NCBI RefSeq assembly: GCF_000004195.4
Contig: NC_030677.2
Location: 174,022,019 to 174,086,018, forward strand
DNA: 64,000 bases
Direction of reading: 5' to 3'
From: Xenopus tropicalis
Taxonomy: Eukaryota; Chordata; Amphibia; Anura; Pipidae
Shown: positions 1 to 11,149 of the stretch, piece by piece
How the letters are laid out: each line of letters opens with the position of its first letter
Numbering within the stretch: the stretch's first letter is position 1
Notes under the pieces: model-generated
Database searches by the model: none
Seen by the model: only the letters and a program-made list of their open reading frames with translations
Told to the model about the DNA's origin: nothing
Made by a program: the position numbers and the translations under genes

Positions 1-199
1 GTGAAAATGCCAACAAACCTTGTATTGCATGTGATATTTATAGCCTTTAAAGCCAAAAGTGCTTGCAAACTCTTATTTGTAATCTTATGTAAAGATTTTC
101 ATTATAACATGATGATGTGCACTTGAGATTGAATAGATCTCAACACCTTCATTTTTTAATTAAAGCCGATGGGAAAATGCAAGGAAAAATTCACAAACA

Positions 200-1180
200 G
201 ACAAAAAAAGTTGATCTGTGGGAGAAAAAGAAGATTTCCAGACACCAAGCACCAGTGCAGCTCAGGCTCCTTCTACACTTCACCAAGTTGGTAATGTTCA
301 AGTGATGCAGTCACTGTGTACTCTTGTTAAAAAAATGCATGATGACTCTGGGTCTTCAGATAGAATTATTCCTATTGGGGTTCCAGAAAACAGCTTAAGG
401 CATGTGACAGTTTGTGACCCTACCCCACTGGGACTTCATCTCTCTCTTTGTCCATTAAGGACAATATCAATAGAGAGGAATACATTGACATATTATCTTT
501 ATAACCACCTTTTAAGGAATTTATAAAGGAAGAGAAAAAATGTGATAGAGAGGAAACTAGACAGCAGCCAGTAGCCAGGCATTTTGTATTTTTTGCCAAT
601 GTACTATGTACAAAAAGCCACATCTTTCGTCTCAGCTCTTTAAACACCTGGATATTGTGCTGGACACATATGGCGGTATCTCTTGCTTCATTTATGATGA
701 ACATTTTAAACAAAAAATTGCAGTACATCCAGGGATGACTTAGGGTCCAGACTTGTGGATGGGAATGTTGGCACCTAAGCCAAAGTTTCCATCCACAGCT
801 TGTCCAACATCAACTAAACCCAATGTGTGTTGGGCTTATAATGAAACAATGTGTAAGTGGCAAGTCGCATGCAGGTACAAACACTTTTTGCTTCATGACA
901 AAATTTGCAGGACACACATTAGCAAACAAGAAAATTCTAATTAACTGTGATAATCTTGGTGTAGTGCAGGTTATTAATAACATGCCATCTTCCTCAGTAC
1001 CAGACTTGATAAGACAGTTTGTCTTTAGAGCAACATTATGATTAATCATTAATTATGCCTAATTTTTTAAAACACATGCCAAGGACTTTGTTAAATTGGA
1101 ATCTGGAGAGGTACTAACTATTCCTGTGCATAAAGTAAGGGCCCTTAGACTGTTGTTTGAAAATTCCTGACAGGACACAG
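200..1180 (+). pseudogene. Degenerate DIRS-type (tyrosine recombinase) retrotransposon fragment
   Basis: Frame-broken coding relic. Around 425-500 and 650-780 the translation resembles the Gag-like region of vertebrate DIRS elements (LGLHLSL, then a DTYGG...YDEHF segment, then LWMGMLAPKP). It is followed at about 820-930 by a Cys/His cluster: CWAYNE, C, CRYKH, H, C, H. At 915-1041 an RNase H-like stretch follows (CDNLGVVQVINN, then DLIRQFVFRA). In intact elements the reverse transcriptase lies between the Cys/His region and RNase H. Here it is missing, so an internal deletion is inferred. Several stops and frameshifts make it non-functional. The tyrosine recombinase is not clearly visible; a weak candidate lies at 1200-1290. 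Family assignment is from memory of DIRS proteins. Confidence 0.6.
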
Positions 1181-1189
1181 TTGTGAATC

Positions 1190-2680
1190 TACACAATGTA
1201 GTAACCAAATGATGCATGCTTTGCCGCTGTATCTTTCTTAGACATGAAGCGATGCAAAGTATCAGCCATAATGGCAATGTCATTACATTCTGATTTCCCT
1301 ACTATAGGCAACAAATAAAACAACAAAAACAGTGGAGATTCTTCCCTAGTCAAAAACAATTACAAGACCTCAGTCCTGCCAGGCAACAGAAATAACCATT
1401 GTCACCCCCCCCCCATATTTTTCCTAAATATATGTTATTATTCTGCTGGCATTGGCTACCACATATTGACATTTCTTGCTGAATCCTGATGCATAGCCTA
1501 CTGTCAATAACTGTAAGTAGTATTCGCACAACATAATATAAAACTTGCTGTGCATTTAACGTATACCTCATGTTCCCTTAAAACGCGTCACACCTTCCCA
1601 GCATTCCAAATAACATGGCTACAGATCCCCATTTGTAGCATTACATAATTGTATAATAATTTTATGGCTTAAGAAAAAGGAAATCTTCTCATTTCAGCAC
1701 AGTAACCTCAGCCATTAAATACATATTAAAATACAGAAGCCAAGGAAAAGCTGGAAAGATGTTTTGCCAAGAATAATTAAAACTACTTTCATACTGTTCT
1801 AATCACAGACTGTTACTTGCAATGCCCCTGAGCTACATCTGTAGAATTATTTTTGTGCAAATGATACACATATAAAATAATCATTTGGGACTTTCATTCC
1901 TGAATATGATTATAGTAACCTACTTTTGCCTTCACATCATGAGCGTCCTTCCAGGTGAAAATAAGTTCATTATATAAAGAGAAGTCTTGTTGTAGTTAAA
2001 GTACTATGATCATTGTAGTGACCAAACATTTCAGAATATGTCTCACAACGAAGCGTTTGCGATAAACAGATCTAAAATGTGCCCCAAGCAATATATAGAT
2101 AACTGTGTATTGAGCCAGACTGTGAAACAGTAACTTTGTGCCATAAAAAATACTGATATAACTCCTTTAATAATGCCTCTGCAAATGTTTTGTCTTTTGC
2201 CACAATGTGCTGCTGTGCAGTCCTCCGAACGATAAACTGGTACATTCTGATTGGTCAGACGGCAGGCATGTATTTTTGGACAGACTGACGGTAGGGTGAA
2301 TGTTTTCTCTGTCAGCACTACGCTGCTCAGTAGTAGCACAAATGCTCAGTAGATCTCCAGTACAAGTGATAGGCAAAGTTATTCGGCAGGCATGGATTTG
2401 CAGCGAATTTCCGCATTTCGCCATTTGTGAATTGTTTTGCAAAACGGGCAACAACATTCACCGCATAAAAATTCGCTACAAGACAAAAAATGGTCATCTG
2501 CATCAAAAAAGTAAGATTGGAGCAACACAGAGAACAGGCGATGAGGCTTGTGGTCACAGACACAGTTTTTAAGACATTGGTGTAATTTTTATGTGTGATA
2601 GAAAAGAGTGCCAATCACGGTATGAAGCATCACTTGTCATCACATTAAGGTACACAGATTTCTGAAGCATCCATGTATGT
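1190..2680. other. Unassigned AT-rich sequence
   Basis: No gene or complete repeat recognised. A C-run lies near 1407-1415. The 2235-2475 part contains CpG-containing motifs such as GCGAATTTCCGCATTTCGCC, which resemble the interior of the GATGAGCG MITE at 11.15 kb and may be a decayed relative. Open frames of up to 98 codons on both strands show no domain. Confidence 0.3.
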
Positions 2681-2728
2681 TACAGTAGCTCAGTGGTTTG
2701 GTGTATGGAGTGCTCATTGTTTTGGGGT

Positions 2729-3034
2729 ACAGGTATGGGACCTGTTATCCAGAATGCTCGGGACCTGGGGGTTTCCAGATAAGGGATCTTTCTGTAATTT
2801 GGATCTCCACAATTTGTCTGCTAAAAATCATTTAAATACTGAATAAACCCAACAGGCTTGTTTTGCCTCCAATAAGGAATAATTATAACTCAAGGTACTG
2901 TTTTATAATTACAGAGTAAAAGGAAACCATTTTTAAAAATTAGACTTATTTGCTAATAATGGAGTCTATGGGAGATGGCCTTTCTGTAATTCTGAACTTT
3001 CTAGATAATAGGTTTCCGGATAAGGGATCCCCTA
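2729..3034 (+). mobile_element. MITE of the CAGGTATGGG family, copy A
   Basis: It starts ACAGGTATGGGACCTGTTAT and ends in the inverted GGATAAGGGATCCCCTACTT. The interior has the family hallmarks: 'ATTTGGATCTCC', 'AATAAACCCAA', 'GGTACTGTTTTATAATTA' and 'GGAGTCTATGGGAGATGGCC'. It lies inside the 27-bp array. The superfamily is not decided; a TA-like target duplication is possible. Confidence 0.85.
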
Positions 3035-3720
3035 CTTTTGTCTCGTTGGTTCATTGCGTATAGCTAAATGGTTTTGTTTTTGGAGTTTATCTCAATGGTC
3101 TGATGTATGGAGTGCAGCTCAATGGTCTAGTTCATTAAGAACAGTTCGATGATTTGTTTTCGTGAGTGTAGCTCAATGGTCTGGGTCATTGAGTGTAGCT
3201 GAATTGTCTGGTGTATAGTGTGCACTTCAATGGTCTGGGGCATGGAGTGCAGCTCTGTAGTATGGTTCAGTGAGTTTAACTAAATGGCCTGGCTCAGTGA
3301 GTGCACCTCAAGAGTTTGGTTCAGTGAGAGTGGTTCAGTGGTCTGGGTCAGTGAGTGTAGCTTACTTTCAGTAAGTGAAGCTGCTTGGTCTGGTTTCTGA
3401 AGTGCAGCTCAATAGTCTGGGTAAGCTAGTGTTGCTCAATGGTCTGGGTAAGCAAGTTTAGCTCAGTGGTCTGGTTAAGTGAAGTAGGTCAATGGTCTGG
3501 GTCAGAACAGTTAAGCTCAATGGTCTAGGAGGGTCATTGAGTATATCTCAATAGTTTGGGTACCAAGTCTATTTCTATAGTCTGGTTCAGCGTGTGTAGC
3601 TCATTCTTCTGGGGTAGCGGGTGTAGCTCAATGGTCTGGCTAATGAAGTGGATCTCATTGCTCTGTATCATAGAGTATAGCTCAGTGGTTTGGTGTCTGG
3701 AGTGCTCATTGTTTTGGGGT

Positions 3721-4046
3721 ACAGGTATGGGACCTGTTATCCAGAATGCTCTGTATCTGGGGGGTTTCGGATAAGGGATCTTTCCGTAATTTGGATCTCC
3801 ACAATTTGTCTGTTAAAAATCATTTAAATACTGAATAAACCCAACAAGCTTGTTTTGCCTCCAGTAAGGAATAATTATAACTTAGTTGGGATCAAGTACA
3901 AGGTACTGTTTTATAATTATAGAAAAAGGAAATCATTTTTAAAAATTGGAATTATTTGCTTATAATGGAGTCTATGGGAGATGGCCTTCTGTAATTAGGA
4001 ACTTTCTAGATAATAGGTTTCTGGATAAGGGATCCCCTACTTGTAT
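3721..4046 (+). mobile_element. MITE of the CAGGTATGGG family, copy B
   Basis: Same family and orientation as the copy at 2729. Array sequence flanking both copies also matches on each side, so this copy probably arose by duplication of array plus MITE rather than by a second insertion. It ends GGGATCCCCTACTTGTATAG. Confidence 0.85.
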
Positions 4047-6859
4047 AGAATACAGCTCATTTGTCTTGTTGGTTCATTGCTTATAGCTAAATGGTTTTGT
4101 TTTTGGAGTTTATCTCAATGGTCTGATGTATGGAGTGTAGCACAATGGTCTGGTTTAGTGAGTTTAAATCAATGGTCTGGTACAGTAATTGTCATGTGGT
4201 TTAGGTAGTGCACCTCAGTGATCTGGTTTCTGGGAGTACAGCTCAATGATCTGGCTCAGGGAGTGCAGCTTAATGGTTTGGTTTAGTGTAGTTTATTGGC
4301 TTGGTTCATGCAGTCAAGCTCAGTGGCCTGGTTCATAGTGTGTAGCTCAATGGTCTATGTCAGCGAGTGTAGCTGGATGGTCTGGTTTATGGAGTGTAGC
4401 TCAATGGTCTGGTGTATGGGGTGCAGCTCAATGTTCTGGTTCAATGAGTATAAGTTATTGGTCTGGTTCAGTGAGTGTAGCCTCATAGACTCGTGTATGC
4501 AGTGTAGCCTCATAGACTCGTGTATGGAGTGTAGCTAAATAGTCTGTTTTAGGGACTGTTGCACAATGGTCTTGTTATGCAAGTTAAGCTCAGTGGCCTT
4601 AGTCAGGAAGTGTAGCTCATGGTTCTGTGTCAGCGAGTGTAGCTCAATGGTCTGGTTCAGTGAGTGTAGCTCAGTGGTCTTCTTCAGTGAATTTAGCTCA
4701 ATGATCTGGGTCAGTGGATGTAGCTCAGTGGTCTTAGTCTGCAAATGTAGGTCATTGGTGTAGTTCATGGATTGTAGCTCAATAGTCTGGTTTTTGAATT
4801 TGACCTTAGTGGGCTGATGTATGGAGTTTAGATCAGTGGTCTATTTCAGTGAGTATAGTTCAGTGCTCTGGTTTACTGAGTGTAACTGAATGGTCTGCTT
4901 CAGTGAGTGTAACTCAGTGGTCTGGTTTAGTGATTGTATCACAAAGGTCTGGGTCAGCGAGTTTATCTGAATAGTCTTGGTCAGAGACTTTAGCCCAAAG
5001 ATTTGGTTCTGCCAGTTTAGCTTAATTGTCTCAATCAGCGAGTGTAGCTGAGTGTTGCGAGTCTAGCTCAATGATATATGGGTCAGTGAATGTAGCTCAA
5101 TAGTCTGGGTCAGAGAGTTAAGTTCAGTGTTCTATGTCAGATGATGTACAGTAGCTCAAGGGTCTGGTTCATGGAGTGCAGCTCAGTGTCTAGTGTATGA
5201 AGTGCAGCTGAGTGATCTGTTTAAGTGGGTTTATTTCAACGATCTTGTTCATGGAGTGTAGCTTAAAGGTCTGGTTCAGTGAGAGCAGCTTGATGATATA
5301 TTTAAATAAATGTAGCTCAGTGTCTGTTACATTGAATGCAGCTGAAGGGTTTGGTTTGTTAGTGTAGCTCAGTCTAAATTAGCAAGTGTAGCTCAATGGT
5401 TTGGATTAGCAAGTGACGCTGAATAGCCTGGTGTATAGAGTGCAGCTCAATGGTCTACTGCTTGTTGAATAGCTCAATAGTATGGCTTAGGACTTTGGTT
5501 CAGTGAGTGTTGCTCAGTGGTCTGGTCCGGTGAGTATAGCTCAATGCTCGGTTCAGCATATGTAGCTCAATTGTCAAGGTTATCAAGTGTAGTTCAATTT
5601 TCTAGCGAATGTAGTGCAGCGCATTGTTTTGAAGTATGGAATGCAGTTCATATCTGCTTCAGTGAGTGCAGCTAAATGGTCTAGGGTATGTAGTGCAGCT
5701 CATTTGTCTGATTCATTGACTGTAGCTCAACAGTCTGGGTCAGTGAGTCTAGCTCAATGGTATGAGTGAGTGAGGGCAGCTCAATGGTCTAGTTCAGCGA
5801 GTATAGTTCAGTGGTCTGATTCAGTGTGTTTTGCTCAATGGTCTGGATTAGCAAGTGGGGCTCAATAGTCTGGGACAGAAGAATTTAGCTCAATAGGCTT
5901 GGTCAGTTTGTTTAGATCAGTAGTTACAAGTGTAACTTAATTGACTCAAACCTAGCTCAGTTGTCTGGTTCAGTAGTCTAGGTCAGCAAATTTAGCTTAA
6001 TGGTCGAATGTAGCACAATGGTCTGGGTCAGTGTAGCACAACAGTCCTAGTTAGTGATTGTAATTCTGTGGTCTGGTGAATTAAGTGTAGCTCTATGATC
6101 TAATGTATAGAGAAAAGCTTAATGGTCTGGTTCAATGAGTATAGCTTAATGGTGTGGATCATTTAGTGTAGGTCAATGACCTGGATCAGCTTGTGCTCTG
6201 GGTCAGTGTAGCTTACTGATCTGAGATATGAAGTGCAGCTCAGTGTTCTGGCATATGGAGTTCAGCTCAGTGGTCTGGTTTAGTTAGTGCAGCTAAATGT
6301 TATGGGTCATCGAGTCAAGCTCAATGTTCTGGTTCAGTAGTTTAGGTCTGTGAGTCTAGCTTAACTGATCTGGTGTATGGAGTGTAGCTCAATGGTCTAG
6401 AGTATGTAGTTTAGCTCAGTTGTCTCATTCAGTGAGTTTAGGTCAATGGTCATGTTCAGTTAGTGTAGGTGAATGGTTTGGGTCAGCAAGTGTAGCTCTC
6501 AATGGTCTAGTTTAGTTTACACTTGATCAGCAAGTGTAGCTCAGTTGTCTGGGTTACGAGTGTAACTCGTGAAGATTAGATTAATGGTCTAGTTTAGTGA
6601 GTGTAACTCTATGGTCTGGTTTAGCGAGTGTAACTCTATGGTCTGGTTTAGAATGTGTAGCTAGGTCATCAAGTGTGGTCTGGTGAATGGAGTGCAGCTC
6701 ATTGTTTTGACTTATGGAGTGTGGTCTGTTTTAGGGACTGTTGCTCAATGGTCTCGTTGAGTGAGTTAAAATCAGCGGTCTGGATCAGGGAGTGTAGCAC
6801 AATGGTCTGATATATGGAGTGCAGCTCACTGATTTGGTTCAGTGAATGTACAGTAAGTT

Positions 6860-7480
6860 GGGTTCCGCTCAGTTAAAAGAGAAAAGTCAATTAGCCATTG
6901 CTGGGTGAAAAGTGGGAATTGCAAACACCAAAGGGGCAGTGGTAGCAGGGGTTATACAGCGTTTGTGTTCAGATGATAAAGCTCACCTAATTATTGTAGA
7001 TTGTCAAACAGTAAGTAAGAAGAGTTATAACACCGCTTTGCTAATGTTAGTGGCATGTTAGATGATCACATTGTAGTTTGGGTTCAGGATTGGTGTAGGA
7101 TGTGCTCTTGTGTCTGCATAGGTGTTGGTAAGTAATGGTGGTGTCTAGGTTGGGTCTTGGCTGTGTGTTGCATGCAGTAATCCTGTCTGCAGAGACCTGG
7201 ATTTGTCGGTAGAAGGTGTATAGACAGGTTTTGTGCGGTTGCCTTTGCGGTGTTGTTTCCCATGGCGGCGTGGTTTAGGATGCCATTCAAAGTAAGTGCC
7301 AATCATTGGCTCAAATAAAGGCTATTGAAGATAGAACAGCTCTCCTGTAGTTCTACCTTGATTGTAGTGATACATGAAAAGCCAAAATGCTTATAATCTT
7401 GAGCTGATGCTTTTTACAAAGACAGAGCCCTGTTGAAAAGCAGCCATTAGCCAGGCCGCCTCCCGCAAGTCCAATAATTC
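6860..7480. other. Unassigned sequence after the tandem array
   Basis: No recognised gene or repeat. A 72-codon frame on the minus strand (7084-7302) has no domain and is probably chance. The 7000-7300 part is locally GT-rich on the plus strand. Confidence 0.3.
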
Positions 7481-7843
7481 AGATTTTAAAAAATTATTCC
7501 CTTTTTCTTTGCAGTTATAAAACAGTAGATTTTACTAGAACCTAACTAAGATGCATGAATCCATAATGGAGGCAAAACAATCCTATTGAATTAATACCAT
7601 TTTAAATAAATAATTTACATTTTTAAAAATTACTTTTTTTTTTCTCTGTAATAATAAAACAGTACCTTGTACTCCGTCCCAACTAAGATATAATCCATTC
7701 TTATTGGAAGTAAATCCTACTGGGTTTATTTAACATTTAAAGGACTTTTTAGCAGCCTTGTGTGGAAATCCATATTACAGAACAACCCCGTATCCAGATA
7801 GCTCCAGATCCTGAGCATTCTGGATAATGGGTCCTATACCTGT
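7480..7843 (-). mobile_element. MITE of the CAGGTATGGG family, copy C, 5' end lost
   Basis: The right end is intact: CATTCTGGATAATGGGTCCT then ATACCTGTA. The interior shows 'AATAATAAAACAGTACCTTG' and 'ACTAAGATATAATC' in the order expected for a minus-strand copy. No matching left terminus (GGGATCCCTTATCC) is found, so the copy is truncated near 7480-7500. Confidence 0.75.
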
Positions 7844-7879
7844 ACTTTGGAACAGTGAAATCTGATTGGTCAGATGGGA

Positions 7880-8155
7880 GGCATATGCTTTTGCAATTAA
7901 TAGGGGTAAAACTTAACTTTAGCACTTTTCACCACTCACATGTTAAACCTAGAATTTTACAACATGTCCAAAACATGACTCGGTGTATAAAAGATGCTAG
8001 ATCAGGCAATCGGTTTACTACTGTGAGCCATCATTTTCTAGAAAAGCAAAAGGTGCCTGATTTATCCAAAATCACACTGGGATAAAGAGGTGGTGATATT
8101 GATATCTTACTGTTTCTGTTCAATTTGTTATTTTCCTATGGATTAAATGAAAGTG
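7880..8155 (+). pseudogene. Penelope-like retroelement relic (GIY-YIG endonuclease C-terminus)
   Basis: A 76-codon frame (7855-8085) reads through KPRILQHVQN and VSHHFLEKQK and, after an in-frame stop, RGGDIDILL and later YGLNE (to about 8150). The order R-I-x2-H, V-x-HHFLE, RGGD-x3-LL and GLNE is that of the C-terminal GIY-YIG region of vertebrate Penelope-like elements as I remember them. The GIY-YIG motif itself and the reverse transcriptase are absent. A stop (TAA at 8083-8085) splits the relic, so it cannot be functional. It follows directly on the MITE ending at 7843. Confidence 0.55.
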
Positions 8156-8335
8156 CAGAAAGGTGAATTGCTTTCCATTTTCCTGATTGCTGCACAGTAG
8201 TCATGCTATTTCTGTGGGGGCTTTTCCTAGGATTCTGCATGCCCCTGATTCTCTCTCCACTTGGACTTTTATCAAATCAAGATTAGAGCTATATTTCAAA
8301 GTTAAATCTCCTACAGTGCAGTTTCTGGAATAGAA

Positions 8336-8800
8336 CAAGAGAAAGCAAAATGGAAATAATGAGGCACAGGGAATTGTAAAAAAGAATGCATGAGATATGA
8401 CAGGAAAGGGGGCAGCAGAAGATTTGGCATGGAGAAGAGGAAAGCAAAACAGATGGTGGCAAAAGGGAAGAGCAAGAGACATGATGGAAGGGAAGTGGGT
8501 GAAGAGGAAATCAGAAAATGTGGAAAATGGAACAGCGACAAAGAAAAGTGCAGAAGGAATAAAGGAAATAGCACAAGAGAAAGTTTATGAAAGAAAACAG
8601 TATAGAGAAAATGTTATGAAGTAAAGCAAAAATGTAATTTGCAGACAGAAAAAAAGAAAGAGTAAAAGTGAAGTGGGAGGAAGAATAAAGTAAGATCTAA
8701 GTAAAAAAGAAGAAAATGTGAAATCATGGAGATACTGAGATGCCAAAAGTGAGGGGAAATTGGGATGAGAACAGAAGATGGGCAAGGTGTTTCAAAAGAT
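8336..8800 (+). repeat. Purine-rich (GA-rich) strand-asymmetric tract
   Basis: The plus strand is very rich in A and G (runs such as GAAAGGGGGCAGCAGAAGA and AGAAAAAAAGAAAGAG) with few pyrimidines for over 400 bp. A second tract lies at 8950-9060. The composition explains the overlapping frames on both strands here: Lys/Glu/Arg-rich on plus, Phe/Ser/Leu-rich on minus. No coding meaning is inferred. Confidence 0.7.
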
Positions 8801-9240
8801 GTTATATCTGCATCATTCAGTGCTTAATGCAAAGATAACACAAACAGCCTGCACTGGAGATTCAGCTTTATTCATTGTATAATTCCCATTCCTTCCTCTG
8901 CTTTCTTTCTTCTGTGATTCCTCTTACTTTCTGTAACTTAAACTTGCAGATATTACAGAAGAGAAAGAAAGAGGGAAGGGACAAGAGAAAAATAAAGCTG
9001 AAAAAGAAGTGGAAATGTAAGGAGATAAAAGTGAAAGAATGGGAGTAGATTGGAGAATATAAAACAACAGATATAACAAGTGCTCTATGTGTATATAGAG
9101 TATACTGTGCTCTACCTGTTTGGAGGCCTGTGTCCCAGGTCTCTTAGGTTCTTAGTATAAATTCAAACAGTTAAAATAATGACTGTGCATATATATTATA
9201 TCATACCCCAAATAGCACATATAAGTTGTTGAATTAAGAG

Positions 9241-9258
9241 ATTATTATTATTATTACT
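9241..9258. repeat. (ATT)n microsatellite
   Basis: Short run of ATT trinucleotides. Confidence 0.7.
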
Positions 9259-9384
9259 GAGATTGCATACAGTGGCCTTTCATGGCCTCCCACAAGCTTT
9301 TCACACTCGTAAAATATTTATAAACTACTTCAGGAGACAGCTGCTTAATAGGCAGATGTAGCTTGTGTAATGTATAAGCAAACA

Positions 9385-9833
9385 TGGCACTCCAAGGCCA
9401 TTGCACTCATTCTGGCTAGGCTGAACTCATGTGCTGACCTGCTCATAGAGTTATGAGAAATGGCAGATACATGAAAGCAGTGTAGAGCTATCAGTCACAG
9501 AATCATTGTATTATATATGAACTTTTACACCTAGTTGGCACATCAAGGCCCCTGCACTTAGGCTGCTTGGCTGAACTGATATGCTGACTTGCAGATGGAG
9601 ATATGAGGAATGGCAGATACATGAAAGCTGTGTAACTATCAATTACACAATCATTTTACCATAAATGAACTTTTGCACCTAGTTGGTACTCCAAGGCCAC
9701 TGCACTTATTCTGGCTAGGTTAAACTCATATACTGACCTGCTGATAGCGTTATGAGAAATGGCAGATACATGAAAGCGGTGTAGAGCTATCAGTGACAGA
9801 ATAATTGTATCATAAATTAACTTTTGCACCTAG
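9385..9833 (+). repeat. Three tandem units of about 150 bp
   Basis: Unit 1 is 9385-9535, unit 2 is 9536-9683 and unit 3 is 9684-9833. Each starts TGGYAC..CAAGGCC and contains 'GAAATGGCAGATACATGAAAG' in variants, then ends 'AACTTTTGCACCTAG'. Units 1 and 3 are closest; unit 2 is more diverged. No coding potential or known repeat family is recognised. Confidence 0.9.
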
Positions 9834-9839
9834 ACAAAA

Positions 9840-10780
9840 CACTGAGTTTGATTAATTTATCTCCTTGAATAGTTTCATTTTTATAGAGTAAAGCAACTGC
9901 AAGAATTTAAAAGCAGGTTCTAACAAATATGTGTTTTTCACAACCTTTACACCCAAAGTTATCTTTATTGTGCAAGCAAAAATGACCACCCCTGCAAAAT
10001 TGCCTCAACCTTTGAAGATGAGGTTTCCCATTAATGTGGCTTAATCCACTCTAGTGATATAATAAATGAAAAGAAGACACTGTGTCTTAAATATAATTAA
10101 TTTTGGCAGACAAACCTGCATTTTGGCATTTAAGGTGAATGCAATATATAAATATTATGAATATGTATACTGATTTTCTACATTAAACATGAGCATCTTT
10201 ATTCTACTCTTCATGCCTAGTTGGGCTGAAATATAATGTATTACCAGGTATAGGTTTATTGATGTTTATTTGTCTTTTTAATCAAGTCATATCTTTTCTG
10301 TTCTACAATCAATAACTATCAGGCTTGTCCTGTTCTAGTCAATTAACCATCCACTAATCAGAAATTGATTTCATTAAGTGCTGAACATATTTGAAACCAG
10401 CTTGGAATCAGAGCCAATGTCAACATTCACATTTCCAATAGTATCTACAGCTGAAAAATGTCAACAGATTTCCTCTATCAGTACAGGAGCCATAGCAGAT
10501 ATTGTCACGTACATTTTATTGTCATTTCTTTTATAAAGTCGTGTAACAAGCAGGAGATTGTTAATTCAAGCTTGATCTATGGTCCTTTAGAGCATATTTT
10601 GGTACATTTTTTCTTTTGTCTTCAACTGATGACTGAAAGGAAATATTCTATATTTATAAATATGCCTTCTCCTCCTTGTATTTTCCAAGCAATAAAGTAT
10701 AATAGCATATTTTCCTTGCTGTTCTTTCATATTCCCGAACCAGTTTTAGAGTATTCTCTCCAAAATGAATGGCAGATGAA
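9840..10780. other. Unassigned AT-rich sequence
   Basis: No repeat family recognised. A 108-codon frame at 10458-10784 is AT-driven and has no domain I know; it ends at the hammerhead-like motif that follows. Confidence 0.3.
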
Positions 10781-10850
10781 CTGAAGAAGCTGCTCGGATG
10801 AGTAGTGAAACATCTTCAATGATTACCTAACAAGTCCAGTTGCTTTAGAT
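10778..10850 (+). repeat. Dispersed vertebrate repeat fragment with hammerhead-ribozyme-like core
   Basis: CTGAAGA at 10781-10787 is followed by a 7-bp stem (10789-10795 with 10800-10806, GGAT loop) and then GAAAC at 10807-10811. It continues as CATCTTCAA and AAGTCCAGTTGC. The CUGANGA/stem/GAAA order is the hammerhead core. There is one unpaired A before the stem, and no stem III or cleavage-site triplet could be assigned. The longer sequence resembles a repeat common in fish and frogs. Confidence 0.4.
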
Positions 10851-11145
10851 TTATTTATACTAGATATAATAGCATAGATTTGTACTGTACGTTCTTAGAA
10901 CATTTTAGGAGTTTCCACATCACTTGGTTTGGCAGTAAGACATTCATATGTACATGTGCACAGTGCATTGCATTTTGTTAATAAAATTTTATAATAAACA
11001 CTACTTACCTACAGAATATATTGTGGCTGGTAAGTAGGACAGCCAAAATAGTATGGCATTGCCAAACATTGCTTGGAACTTAGTAGGTAAGTTATTGCAA
11101 GCTATCACTGAGCTACTGACCAGTAACATATTTTGTTTGTGGCAT
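10850..11145. other. Unassigned sequence
   Basis: No gene or complete repeat seen. Confidence 0.3.
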
Positions 11146-11149
11146 CTAT

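Larger units (their letters stand above)
2680..6850. repeat. Degenerate 27-bp tandem repeat array (about 3.5 kb without inserts)
   Basis: The consensus unit is GTGTAGCTCAATGGTCTGG followed by TTCAGTGA, 27 bp by direct counting where units are intact (for example 4630-4690). Roughly 120-135 units are present, strongly diverged, with many partial or slipped units. Frequent variants are ATGGAGTGCAGCTCA and GGGTCAGTGAG. Two MITE copies interrupt the array (2729-3034 and 3721-4046). Short open frames inside it, for example near 4300-4770, are products of the repeat. The TGTAGCTCAGTGGTC segment resembles a tRNA gene A box. Confidence 0.9.

Noticed and set aside
2043..2614. Overlapping frames of 90-98 codons as a possible exon
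   Set aside because: No domain, no splice-site logic, both strands open; more likely a decayed repeat.
3000..6850. CRISPR-like array
   Set aside because: Units are contiguous and degenerate without unique spacers, and the genome is vertebrate.
3180..6850. Functional tRNA genes, prompted by TAGCTCAGTGG motifs
   Set aside because: No acceptor stem, anticodon arm or complete B box can be formed around the motifs.
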